Source of the DNA: an uncultured Pseudogracilibacillus sp.
GTDB taxonomy: Bacteria; Bacillota; Bacilli; Bacillales; Amphibacillaceae
Direction of reading: 5' to 3'
Length of the DNA: 44,086 nt
Assembly: GCA_937960785.1 (NCBI GenBank)
Contig: CALGOZ010000015.1
Location: 1 to 44,086, forward strand
Below the pieces are notes generated by a model that did not search any database, was not told the origin of the DNA, and worked only from the letters and a program-made list of their open reading frames with translations. The translations under genes and the position numbers were made by a program. The first letter of the stretch is position 1. Every line of letters begins with the position of its first letter. Shown here piece by piece: positions 1 through 7,782 of this stretch.

Positions 1-53
1 CAGCGCCGATGGTAGTCGAGGCTTTGCCTCCGCGAGAGTAGGTCGTTGCCAGA
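1..53 (+). rRNA. rrf: 5S ribosomal RNA, 3' end (partial)
   Basis: The first ~53 bases match the 3' half of Bacillus-type 5S rRNA: the GCGCCGATGGTAGTC segment, then a GC-rich hairpin and GAGAGTAGGTCGTTGCCAG. The 5' part lies outside the window, and the 3' end is estimated from the family. It is followed by an intrinsic terminator, so an rRNA operon ends here, just before ctsR, as in B. subtilis. Confidence 0.93.
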
Positions 54-58
54 TTAGT

Positions 59-102
59 AAAAGCGGATGAATTTAGGTTAAACTAAGTTCGTCCGCTTTT
101 TT
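59..102 (+). terminator. Rho-independent terminator of the rRNA operon
   Basis: AGCGGATGA (62-70) pairs with TCGTCCGCT (89-97) with one G-U wobble. The loop between them is about 18 nt and can partly fold on itself, and the 3' arm runs into TTTTTT. It sits directly after the 5S rRNA 3' end. Confidence 0.85.
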
Positions 103-224
103 CATGAAAGAAATAAGTTGAAAGACTGTAAAGCTTGTCGAAAAATAAAATAACCTTTCTCCTTCATATCGAATAATTGCAGTAAATAGCTGATATAGTA
201 GAAGATGTTATAGAGATAAACTGT

Positions 225-253
225 TTGGCAATGCTTGAAATATAAAGTATAAT
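225..253 (+). promoter_or_regulatory. Sigma-A promoter of the ctsR operon
   Basis: TTGGCA (225-230) and TATAAT (248-253) are separated by exactly 17 nt. Transcription would start about 260, at the upstream edge of the CtsR operator. Between the 5S terminator and this promoter (103-224) I see nothing gene-like. Confidence 0.85.
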
Positions 254-260
254 AAATATA

Positions 261-277
261 AGTCAAAGTTAGTCAAA
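261..277 (+). promoter_or_regulatory. CtsR operator (heptad direct repeat)
   Basis: Two copies of the heptad AGTCAAA (261-267 and 271-277) are separated by 3 nt, matching the known CtsR consensus (A/G)GTCAAA-NAN-(A/G)GTCAAA. The site lies just downstream of the -10 box, over the likely transcription start, so bound CtsR would block initiation. This is autorepression of the operon, relieved by heat or protein stress. Confidence 0.88.
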
Positions 278-370
278 AACAAATTTATAAGTGTAATTTA
301 TTCGGGCGGTTGTTGTCATTCATTAAATATTACATTAGCGAACTTGTTTATTAAAGGAGGATTGGAAAAG

Positions 371-835
371 ATGAGTATTTCGGATATTATTGAGCAATAT
401 TTAAAAAAGCGACTTCACAACAACGATAAAAAGTATGTTGAGATTAGACGAAGTGAAATCGCCGATCAATTCCAATGCGTACCCTCCCAAATTAATTATG
501 TAATTAATACACGTTTTACAATGGAAAAAGGCTATATGATTGAAAGTAAGCGTGGTGGCGGTGGATACATACGTATTTCTCGTATACAGCATCAAGACGG
601 TTATGAATTAATTGATTATTTAATGAAGCTTGTCGATGAGCGTATATCTCAACAAGCAGCTGAACATATTATCGATCGGCTGTATGAAAAAGAGGTAATT
701 AATAAACGTGAAAAGAAGTTAATGTTAGTTGCGATTGATCGGGAGACACTCGCAGTTGCACTTCCGGAACGTGACCAATTACGCTCACGTATATTAAAGC
801 AAATGCTCAATACATTGAAATATACAGAACGTTAG
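371..835 (+). CDS. ctsR: CtsR, transcriptional repressor of class III heat-shock genes
   Basis: The 154-residue repressor binds heptad-repeat operators ahead of clp genes and its own operon. Residues 1-70 form the winged helix-turn-helix, ending in the glycine-rich wing RGGGGYIRI (R61 onward). That arginine corresponds to the B. subtilis Arg62 targeted by McsB. The C-terminal half is the dimerisation domain. I chose ATG 371 because AAAGGAGG (353-360) lies 10 nt upstream; an in-frame TTG at 344 has no ribosome binding site. It is the first gene of ctsR-mcsA-mcsB-clpC and lies behind a CtsR box, so it is autoregulated. Confidence 0.97.
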   Translation: MSISDIIEQYLKKRLHNNDKKYVEIRRSEIADQFQCVPSQINYVINTRFTMEKGYMIESKRGGGGYIRISRIQHQDGYELIDYLMKLVDERISQQAAEHIIDRLYEKEVINKREKKLMLVAIDRETLAVALPERDQLRSRILKQMLNTLKYTER

Positions 836-846
836 GAGGAACTTTA

Positions 847-1404
847 GTGTTATGCTCAGAGTGCGGAAAACGACCAGCGACAGTTCATTATACACAGATC
901 ATTAACGGTGAAAAAGCAGAAATTCAAGTTTGTGATATATGTGCGCAAAAAGAAGGATATAGTTATATTAAGAATAGTGATGAACCATTTAGTTTACATG
1001 AATTGTTAACGGGTATATTTAATGTATCCTCTCAAGCGAATAAAGCAAAGACCGGTAGTTTTTCTACCGATCATCTTTTCGAACAGTTTGCAGATTTAAA
1101 GTGTGAACAGTGTCAATTATCGTTTTCTGAATTTCAGCGGATTGGTAAGTTTGGTTGTGCGAACTGTTATGAGGCGTTTAAACCTCGTTTGAATTCCGTT
1201 ATTCGCCGGGTTCACAGTGGAAATACTAAACACCATGGTAAAATTCCAAAACGGCAAGGAGGAACTTTACATCTCGAAAAAGAAATTACTGAATTACGGG
1301 AATATTTACAGGAGTTAGTTGAAGAGGAAAAGTTTGAACAAGCAGCCCTCATTCGCGACCGCATTAAAGAACTAGAAGAGCAAAAAGGGGGACAAAGTTC
1401 ATGA
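847..1404 (+). CDS. mcsA: McsA, zinc-binding activator of arginine kinase McsB
   Basis: This 185-residue adaptor activates McsB and links it to ClpC. The N-terminal part carries CxxC pairs (C3/C6 and C29/C32). A further pair of CxxC motifs (CEQC and CANC) lies near residues 95-120, as expected for treble-clef zinc binding. The C-terminal ~40 residues are a UVR coiled-coil motif (EEEKFEQAALIRDRIKELEE), the same type found in ClpC. The start is GTG, 847, with AGGAGGA just upstream. The stop codon overlaps the mcsB ATG by 4 nt, which suggests translational coupling and a fixed McsA:McsB ratio. Confidence 0.95.
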   Translation: MLCSECGKRPATVHYTQIINGEKAEIQVCDICAQKEGYSYIKNSDEPFSLHELLTGIFNVSSQANKAKTGSFSTDHLFEQFADLKCEQCQLSFSEFQRIGKFGCANCYEAFKPRLNSVIRRVHSGNTKHHGKIPKRQGGTLHLEKEITELREYLQELVEEEKFEQAALIRDRIKELEEQKGGQSS

Positions 1405-2456
1405 GCTTAGAACAGTTTCTGAACGATGCTATTAGTCCTTGGATGCGAGATAATGGTCCGGAGAACGATATCGTATTAAGTACGCGAATTCGACTTGCTC
1501 GTAATTTTCAAAATGAAACATTCCCGACAATCGCTGAGGAAAGTTCGTTGGAAAATGTATCTTCTTTTATGAAAGAGAACTATGAAAATAAATCGTTCCA
1601 TACGTATGAAGATTTATCCTTTATCGAAGTAGATCGCTTAAGTCCTATTGAGAAACGAGTCCTAGTTGAAAAACATCTAATCAGCCCGAATTTAACGAAG
1701 GCAAGAAGACCTGGCGTCTTACTGTCAAAAAGTGAGCAATTATCGATTATGGTAAATGAGGAAGATCATATTCGCATCCAATTATATTTTCCTGGTTTTC
1801 AACCGAAACGAGCACTAGAAGATGCCTTTAAATTAGATGATTGGTTAGAAGAAAAGGTAGATTTTGCTTTCGATGAAAATTTAGGATATTTAACGAGCTG
1901 TCCAACAAATGTCGGAACTGGAATGCGAGCGTCAGTAATGATTCATTTACCAGCATTAGTTATAACAAAACGTATTAATCAAATGATTCCGGCAATTAAT
2001 CAATTCGGTTTTGTCGTTCGAGGAATATACGGTGAAGGAACAGAAGCCTTAGGTAATATATTCCAAGTATCGAACCAAATTACGCTTGGAAAATCTGAAG
2101 AAGATATTATCGCTGATTTGGAAAATGTTTTAATTCAACTAATTGAACAAGAACGAGAAGCGAGAAATTACTTAATGCACCATTCTGGTATAGAACTGGA
2201 GAACCAAATTTTTCGTTCTTACGGCGTGTTAAAATATGGGAGGATCATTGAATCACAAGAAGCAGCAGGAAGAATCTCTAACGTTCGCTTAGGTATCGAT
2301 TTAGGTATTATCGATGATGTATCGCAATCGGTTTTGTCAGAATTAATGGTATTAACTCAACCAGGATTTTTACAACATTATGCTAAGAAGGAACTTTCAG
2401 CTAAAGAACGCGATATATTACGAGCGACATTAATCCGCGAACGTTTATCGATCTAA
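1401..2456 (+). CDS. mcsB: McsB, protein arginine kinase
   Basis: McsB phosphorylates arginines on CtsR and on misfolded proteins, marking them for ClpC-ClpP. The 351-residue protein has the phosphagen-kinase fold without the small N-terminal domain of creatine kinases. Visible landmarks are the nucleotide-binding STRIRLARN (residues 27-35), the catalytic CPTNVGTGMRASV loop with Cys167 at the B. subtilis position, and the RSYGVLKYGR segment (~271-280). The length is normal and no key residue is missing. It overlaps mcsA by 4 nt and is followed by clpC 16 nt downstream. Confidence 0.97.
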   Translation: MSLEQFLNDAISPWMRDNGPENDIVLSTRIRLARNFQNETFPTIAEESSLENVSSFMKENYENKSFHTYEDLSFIEVDRLSPIEKRVLVEKHLISPNLTKARRPGVLLSKSEQLSIMVNEEDHIRIQLYFPGFQPKRALEDAFKLDDWLEEKVDFAFDENLGYLTSCPTNVGTGMRASVMIHLPALVITKRINQMIPAINQFGFVVRGIYGEGTEALGNIFQVSNQITLGKSEEDIIADLENVLIQLIEQEREARNYLMHHSGIELENQIFRSYGVLKYGRIIESQEAAGRISNVRLGIDLGIIDDVSQSVLSELMVLTQPGFLQHYAKKELSAKERDILRATLIRERLSI

Positions 2457-2472
2457 TTAAGGAGGGTAATAA

Positions 2473-4896
2473 ATGATGTTTGGTAGGTTTACAGAAAGAG
2501 CACAAAAAGTATTAGCTTTAGCACAACAAGAAGCAATTCGTCTTGGTCATAGCAATATCGGTACAGAACATATTTTATTAGGTTTAATTCGTGAAGGGGA
2601 AGGTATTGCAGCTAAGGCGTTAAAAGAATTAGGCTTAGAGGGTACACAAATTCAAAAGGAAGTAGAAAATTTAATCGGAACAGGAAATCAGCCGATGAAG
2701 GCGATTCATTATACTCCTAGAGCGAAAAAAGTCGTCGAATTGTCCCAAGATGAAGCTCGAAAATTAAGTCATCCTTACGTAGGAACGGAACATATTTTAC
2801 TAGGATTAATTCGTGAAGGGGAAGGAGTGGCAGCTAGGGTACTACACAATTTAGATGTTAATTTAAATCGTGCAAGACAACAAGTAATGAAATTACTCGG
2901 AACTAATGAAGCCCAATCTCCCCATCAAGGACGAGGACAAGCGACCCAAGCTTCGACACCGACTCTCGATTCCTTAGCTCGTGATTTAACCGAGAGTGCT
3001 AAAGAAGGTAATGTCGATCCGGTAATTGGAAGAGACGAGGAGATCGAACGAATTATTCAAATTTTAAGTCGCCGAACAAAGAACAACCCGGTCCTAATCG
3101 GAGAACCCGGTGTTGGAAAAACAGCCGTTGTCGAAGGTTTAGCTCATAAAATTATTAGTAACGAAGTTCCAGAGACATTACGAGACAAACGAGTAATGAC
3201 CTTAGATATGGGAACGGTTGTTGCTGGCACTAAATACCGTGGCGAATTTGAAGACCGACTTAAAAAGGTAATGGATGAAATTCGTAATGCTGGTAACGTT
3301 ATTTTATTTATTGATGAATTGCATACATTAATCGGTGCTGGTGGTGCGGAAGGAGCAATCGATGCATCAAACATTTTAAAGCCAGCTTTAGCACGAGGAG
3401 AGCTCCAGTGTGTTGGTGCAACGACAATCGATGAATACCGTAAATATATTGAAAAGGATGCTGCCCTAGAGCGTCGCTTCCAGCCGATCCAAGTAGATGA
3501 ACCATCGATTGAAGAAACGGTACAAATTTTACAAGGTTTACGGGATCGTTACGAAGCCCATCATCGAGTGACGATTACTGATGAAGCGATTCAAGCAGCA
3601 GCAGAGCTGTCCAACCGATATATAACAGATCGATTTTTACCGGATAAGGCAATCGATCTAATTGACGAGGCAGGCTCGCGGGTACGTTTACAATCCTATA
3701 CGATTCCACCGAATCTAAAAGAATTGGAAAAACAATTAGAAGAGGCGAAAAAGGAGAAAGATTCTGCAGTTTTAAGTCAAGAGTTTGAAAAGGCAGCCTC
3801 ATTACGTGACAAGGAACAAAAGTTACGAGAAGAAGTCGAGCGAACGAAAAACGAATGGAAAGCCCAACAAGGTCAAGAAAACTTATCTGTAACAGCAGAA
3901 GATATTGAAAAAGTCGTCTCAGCCTGGACAGGTATTCCAGTAGTTCAATTAACGAAAGATGAAAGCAATCGTTTATTAAACTTGGAGAAAATTTTACACG
4001 ATCGAATTATCGGCCAGGAAGAAGCGGTCAATGCGGTAGCAAAAGCAATCCGCCGTGCCCGAGCAGGTTTAAAAGATCCGAAACGACCGATTGGCTCATT
4101 TATCTTTTTAGGACCGACAGGAGTCGGTAAAACCGAATTAGCACGAGCCTTAGCGGAGGCAATGTTTGCGGATGAAGATGCGATGATACGTATCGACATG
4201 TCCGAATATATGGAAAAACACGCTACTTCACGTCTCGTCGGTTCTCCCCCAGGGTATATTGGTCATGAAGAGGGCGGACAATTGACAGAAAAAGTGCGTA
4301 ATAAACCATATTCCGTAGTCTTGCTCGATGAAATTGAAAAAGCCCATCCAGAAGTTTTTAACATTTTACTACAAGTGTTAGAAGATGGTCGTTTAACGGA
4401 TTCGAAAGGTCGTTTAGTTGACTTTAGAAATACGGTGTTAATTATGACCTCGAACGTCGGAGCAAGCGAGCTACAACGCAATCGCTACGTCGGCTTCAAT
4501 TTAGGCGATGAAGACCAAGAACATAGCGAAATGAAATCGAAAGTAATGTCCGAATTAAAGAAAACCTTCCGACCAGAATTTTTAAACCGAATTGACGAAA
4601 CGATTGTGTTCCACTCCTTAGAGAAGAAGCATATTCAAGAGATTGTAAAATTAATGATCGCTCAAGTACAGAAACGACTAGAAGAACTTGATATTAAATT
4701 TTCAATTACACTAAGAGCGGTAGAAAAATTAGCGGAAGAAGGCTTCGATCCGGAGTATGGGGCTCGTCCTTTACGCCGAGCAATTCAAAAAAATATCGAG
4801 GATTTACTTTCGGAAGAACTGTTAAAAGGAACAGTGAAAAAAGGTGAAGAAGTTAAAATAGGATTAAATAATAAGGGTGAGTTTATCATTTTATAG
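2473..4896 (+). CDS. clpC: ClpC, AAA+ unfoldase of the ClpCP protease
   Basis: ClpC unfolds arginine-phosphorylated or adaptor-bound proteins and feeds them to ClpP in the cytoplasm. The 807 residues contain two N-terminal Clp_N repeats (about 1-145, each with a GTEHILLGLIREGEG block) and AAA+ domain 1 with Walker A GEPGVGKT (210-217). A UVR-bearing middle domain follows (~420-455), then AAA+ domain 2 with Walker A GPTGVGKT (547-554) and the C-terminal D2-small domain. TAAGGAGGG precedes ATG 2473; the second ATG at 2476 is less likely because B. subtilis ClpC also begins MMFGRF. It is the last gene of the ctsR operon. Confidence 0.98.
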   Translation: MMFGRFTERAQKVLALAQQEAIRLGHSNIGTEHILLGLIREGEGIAAKALKELGLEGTQIQKEVENLIGTGNQPMKAIHYTPRAKKVVELSQDEARKLSHPYVGTEHILLGLIREGEGVAARVLHNLDVNLNRARQQVMKLLGTNEAQSPHQGRGQATQASTPTLDSLARDLTESAKEGNVDPVIGRDEEIERIIQILSRRTKNNPVLIGEPGVGKTAVVEGLAHKIISNEVPETLRDKRVMTLDMGTVVAGTKYRGEFEDRLKKVMDEIRNAGNVILFIDELHTLIGAGGAEGAIDASNILKPALARGELQCVGATTIDEYRKYIEKDAALERRFQPIQVDEPSIEETVQILQGLRDRYEAHHRVTITDEAIQAAAELSNRYITDRFLPDKAIDLIDEAGSRVRLQSYTIPPNLKELEKQLEEAKKEKDSAVLSQEFEKAASLRDKEQKLREEVERTKNEWKAQQGQENLSVTAEDIEKVVSAWTGIPVVQLTKDESNRLLNLEKILHDRIIGQEEAVNAVAKAIRRARAGLKDPKRPIGSFIFLGPTGVGKTELARALAEAMFADEDAMIRIDMSEYMEKHATSRLVGSPPGYIGHEEGGQLTEKVRNKPYSVVLLDEIEKAHPEVFNILLQVLEDGRLTDSKGRLVDFRNTVLIMTSNVGASELQRNRYVGFNLGDEDQEHSEMKSKVMSELKKTFRPEFLNRIDETIVFHSLEKKHIQEIVKLMIAQVQKRLEELDIKFSITLRAVEKLAEEGFDPEYGARPLRRAIQKNIEDLLSEELLKGTVKKGEEVKIGLNNKGEFIIL

Positions 4897-4916
4897 AAAT
4901 TCAAAGTTGATGTAGT

Positions 4917-4949
4917 AAGCTAGCGTCCTAAAGTAACGCTAGCTTTCTT
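4917..4949 (+). terminator. Hairpin terminator after clpC
   Basis: AAGCTAGCGT (4917-4926) and ACGCTAGCTT (4936-4945) form a perfect 10-bp stem with a 9-nt loop. The T-run after it is short (TCTT), so termination may be incomplete and allow some read-through into radA, which has no clear promoter of its own in the remaining 33 nt. Confidence 0.7.
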
Positions 4950-4982
4950 CACATCCTACCCTTTTAATAAGGAGATGATTTT

Positions 4983-6344
4983 TTGTCAAAAAGAAAAACA
5001 ATTTACGTCTGTCAAGAATGTGGATATGAGTCCCTTCGTTGGATGGGAAAATGTCCGAGTTGCAGTACATGGAACTCTTTAGTCGAAGAGTTAAAGCAAT
5101 CGAAACAAGAACGTCATCCCACATTATCGAACCGCTCTGTCAAACCAGTTAAAATTAATGAAGTAAAAACAGAAAAAGGCACCCGCTTACGCACGACGAT
5201 TGGTGAATTCGACCGTGTATTAGGTGGCGGTGTCGTACCAGGATCCCTTGTTTTAATCGGTGGTGACCCGGGAATAGGAAAGTCAACGCTCCTTTTACAA
5301 GTGTCTTCTCAAATTGCTAAACAGTCCGCTAAAGTATTGTATGTATCGGGGGAGGAATCGACGGAACAGACGAAATTACGGGCTGATCGTCTAGGTATAA
5401 TAGAGGACTCTCTTTATATTTTGTCCGAGACAAACTTACATTCTATCACTCATTATATCGAAGCATTAGAACCTGCCTTTGTCGTCATCGACTCGATTCA
5501 AACGATGTTTAAAGAAGAGATTACAAGTGCACCTGGAAGTGTCTCGCAAGTTCGAGAATGTACGATGGATTTAATGAAAATTGCAAAACAAAAAGGCATT
5601 CCTATTTTTATTGTCGGTCACGTTACGAAAGAAGGAGCAATTGCTGGACCTAGAATGCTAGAACATATGGTCGATGTTGTTCTTTACTTCGAAGGTGAAC
5701 GGCATCATACGTACCGAATCGTCCGTGGTGTAAAAAACCGTTTCGGTAGCACGAATGAAATGGGAATTTTTGAAATGAAGGAGACTGGTTTAACAGAGGT
5801 GCTTAATCCTTCGGAAATCTTTTTAGAAGAGCGCTCCCGAGGTGCTTCAGGCTCTACTGTCGTTGCGTCGATGGAAGGGACACGCCCGGTTCTCGTTGAA
5901 ATCCAAGCATTAATCTCACCTTCTAGCTTCGGAAATCCTCGTCGAATGGCTACTGGTATCGATTCGAATCGTGTACCCTTACTGATGGCAGTGTTAGAGA
6001 AGCGAGTAGGCTTAATGTTACAAAATCAAGATGCCTATATAAAAGTAGCTGGCGGTGTAAAACTTGATGAGCCTGCAATCGACTTAGCAATCGCTGTAAG
6101 TATCGCTTCTAGTTTTCGCAATGAACCGACAAAACCGGAGGATATTTTTATTGGAGAAGTTGGCTTAACTGGTGAAATAAGAAGAGTCTCCCGCATCGAA
6201 CAACGGGTACAAGAAGCTGCGAAATTAGGTTTCAAACGAGTTCTCTGTTCACACAATAACTTAGATGGCTGGAGCCCTCCAGCTAATATTGAAGTAATCG
6301 GAGTTAAGACCGTTCATGAAGCTTTACGTCATGCTTTACAATAA
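4983..6344 (+). CDS. radA: RadA/Sms, DNA repair and recombination ATPase
   Basis: RadA is a RecA-like helicase that helps process recombination intermediates. The 453-residue protein starts with a C4 zinc finger (C10, C13, C24, C27). The RecA core carries Walker A GDPGIGKST (K100) and the family-specific KNRFG motif (251-255), followed by a Lon-protease-like C-terminal domain. The start is TTG, 4983, with AAGGAG (4969-4974) 8 nt upstream. In B. subtilis and many relatives the next gene is disA; here it is not, and the coding sequence is followed by 204 nt with promoters and then yacL. Confidence 0.97.
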   Translation: MSKRKTIYVCQECGYESLRWMGKCPSCSTWNSLVEELKQSKQERHPTLSNRSVKPVKINEVKTEKGTRLRTTIGEFDRVLGGGVVPGSLVLIGGDPGIGKSTLLLQVSSQIAKQSAKVLYVSGEESTEQTKLRADRLGIIEDSLYILSETNLHSITHYIEALEPAFVVIDSIQTMFKEEITSAPGSVSQVRECTMDLMKIAKQKGIPIFIVGHVTKEGAIAGPRMLEHMVDVVLYFEGERHHTYRIVRGVKNRFGSTNEMGIFEMKETGLTEVLNPSEIFLEERSRGASGSTVVASMEGTRPVLVEIQALISPSSFGNPRRMATGIDSNRVPLLMAVLEKRVGLMLQNQDAYIKVAGGVKLDEPAIDLAIAVSIASSFRNEPTKPEDIFIGEVGLTGEIRRVSRIEQRVQEAAKLGFKRVLCSHNNLDGWSPPANIEVIGVKTVHEALRHALQ

Positions 6345-6386
6345 AGTCAGATCCCATGACAGCTCATTGACAAAATTCGAAATGTA

Positions 6387-6415
6387 TTGACAAACAAAAA
6401 ACGGTGTGATAGAAT
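6387..6415 (+). promoter_or_regulatory. Sigma-A promoter P1 upstream of yacL
   Basis: TTGACA (6387-6392) and TAGAAT (6410-6415) are 17 nt apart, in the radA-yacL gap. A second TTGACA at 6367 has no matching -10. Confidence 0.65.
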
Positions 6416-6431
6416 TTTAATCTTTATGTAA

Positions 6432-6460
6432 TTGACTCGTAAAAGTTGCTATGATATTAT
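6432..6460 (+). promoter_or_regulatory. Sigma-A promoter P2 upstream of yacL
   Basis: TTGACT (6432-6437) and TATTAT (6455-6460) are 17 nt apart. It lies 45 nt downstream of P1, giving tandem promoters that would produce yacL leaders of about 80-125 nt. Confidence 0.65.
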
Positions 6461-6548
6461 TTTGTTATATACTTATACGAATTTTTACTTAACGGATTAT
6501 ATTGACAGAAAAAGGACATAATAGAAAATAAGGAGGTGCTTAAAGCAA

Positions 6549-7637
6549 ATGTTAAAAAGAATTATTCATTTGTTCTTCATTATTACTGGAGGAACGGTCG
6601 GTTACTTGTATTTCTCTGATGCACTTCAATTGCTAGGAGTAACAGAGTCAGCATGGTATACAACGAATTATTTCGGAATTGTTGTCGGTACCCTTGTTTT
6701 TTTTGCTATATCAGTTTTTTCCGTAGATTACGTATTAGAAGTGTTACGTTGGATCGAGGAAGGTTTAGTCAAAATTCCCGTAATCGATTTGCTCTTCGGC
6801 ACAGTCGGACTTATCATTGGGCTTCTTGTAGCCTATTTAATTAATATATCGCTTCAAGAATTTAGTTTAAAAATTATTTCCGAAATTATACCGCTCTTTC
6901 TAACGATTATTATCGGATATTTAGGCTTCCAAGTTGGCTTCCGTAGGCGAGAGGAATTTATGGTATTATTCTCTATAGCTCGGCGGGATAGAGGTAAGAA
7001 AGAAGATGGAAAAGAGCGAAAATCCCGTCTTAAACCAAAAATATTAGATACGAGCGTCATTATCGATGGTCGCATTGCCGACATATGTCAAACAGGCTTC
7101 CTTGAGGGAACGATTGTCATTCCACAGTTTGTATTAGAAGAATTACAACATATCGCTGATTCCTCTGATGTATTAAAGCGGAATCGAGGACGTCGAGGTC
7201 TCGACATTTTAAACCGAATTCAAAAGGAACTCGATGTTGAAGTCGAAATATATGAAGGGGACTTCGAAGATATCCAAGAAGTCGATAGTAAATTAGTAAA
7301 GTTAGCGCAAAAAATGCACGGAATTGTCGTCACAAATGATTTTAATTTAAATAAAGTATGTGATTTTCAAGGAGTAGAGGTATTAAATATAAATGACTTA
7401 GCCAATGCGGTTAAACCGGTAGTCTTACCTGGGGAAGAGTTAGTCGTGCAAGTGATTAAAGATGGTAAAGAGCAACATCAAGGCATCGCTTATTTAGATG
7501 ACGGAACGATGATTGTCGTTGAAGAAGGGCGCGACTATATTGGAAAGAAAATTGAAGTATTAATTACGAGCGTACTGCAAACATCAGCCGGTCGTATGAT
7601 TTTTGCAAAACCGAAAATACTTGAAAAAGCATTGTAA
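6549..7637 (+). CDS. yacL: YacL, membrane-anchored PIN-TRAM domain protein (putative RNase)
   Basis: This 362-residue protein begins with about four hydrophobic membrane segments (near 4-22, 41-59, 80-98 and 112-130). A charged linker leads to a PIN nuclease-like domain beginning ILDTSVIIDGR with the first acidic metal ligand D167; later acidic residues lie in VTNDFNLNK. The C-terminal ~60 residues resemble a TRAM RNA-binding domain. Its cellular job is not firmly known; the fold suggests RNA cleavage at the membrane. The start is ATG 6549, with AAGGAGGTG 10 nt upstream. Tandem promoters precede it, and disA, its usual left neighbour, is absent. Confidence 0.93.
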   Translation: MLKRIIHLFFIITGGTVGYLYFSDALQLLGVTESAWYTTNYFGIVVGTLVFFAISVFSVDYVLEVLRWIEEGLVKIPVIDLLFGTVGLIIGLLVAYLINISLQEFSLKIISEIIPLFLTIIIGYLGFQVGFRRREEFMVLFSIARRDRGKKEDGKERKSRLKPKILDTSVIIDGRIADICQTGFLEGTIVIPQFVLEELQHIADSSDVLKRNRGRRGLDILNRIQKELDVEVEIYEGDFEDIQEVDSKLVKLAQKMHGIVVTNDFNLNKVCDFQGVEVLNINDLANAVKPVVLPGEELVVQVIKDGKEQHQGIAYLDDGTMIVVEEGRDYIGKKIEVLITSVLQTSAGRMIFAKPKILEKAL

Positions 7638-7782
7638 AAGTTGTATAAATAAAGATGTATTATCTTGTCTCATAATGCTATATTGAAAGAGATTATGTAT
7701 TCCCGTCGTATCGCTTCGGCGGGATTTACATTTGTTAGGAACTTTTATATAAATATATATTTCATAAGAAAGAGGGAAGAAC
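7638..7782 (+). other. yacL-gltX intergenic region with hairpin
   Basis: TCCCGTC (7701-7707) can pair with GGCGGGA (7718-7724) over a 10-nt loop, but no strong T-run follows, so it is at best a weak terminator. A poor promoter candidate, TTGTTA (7732-7737) with TATATA (7754-7759), lies close to the gltX ribosome binding site. ispD and ispF, normally found here, are absent. Confidence 0.45.
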
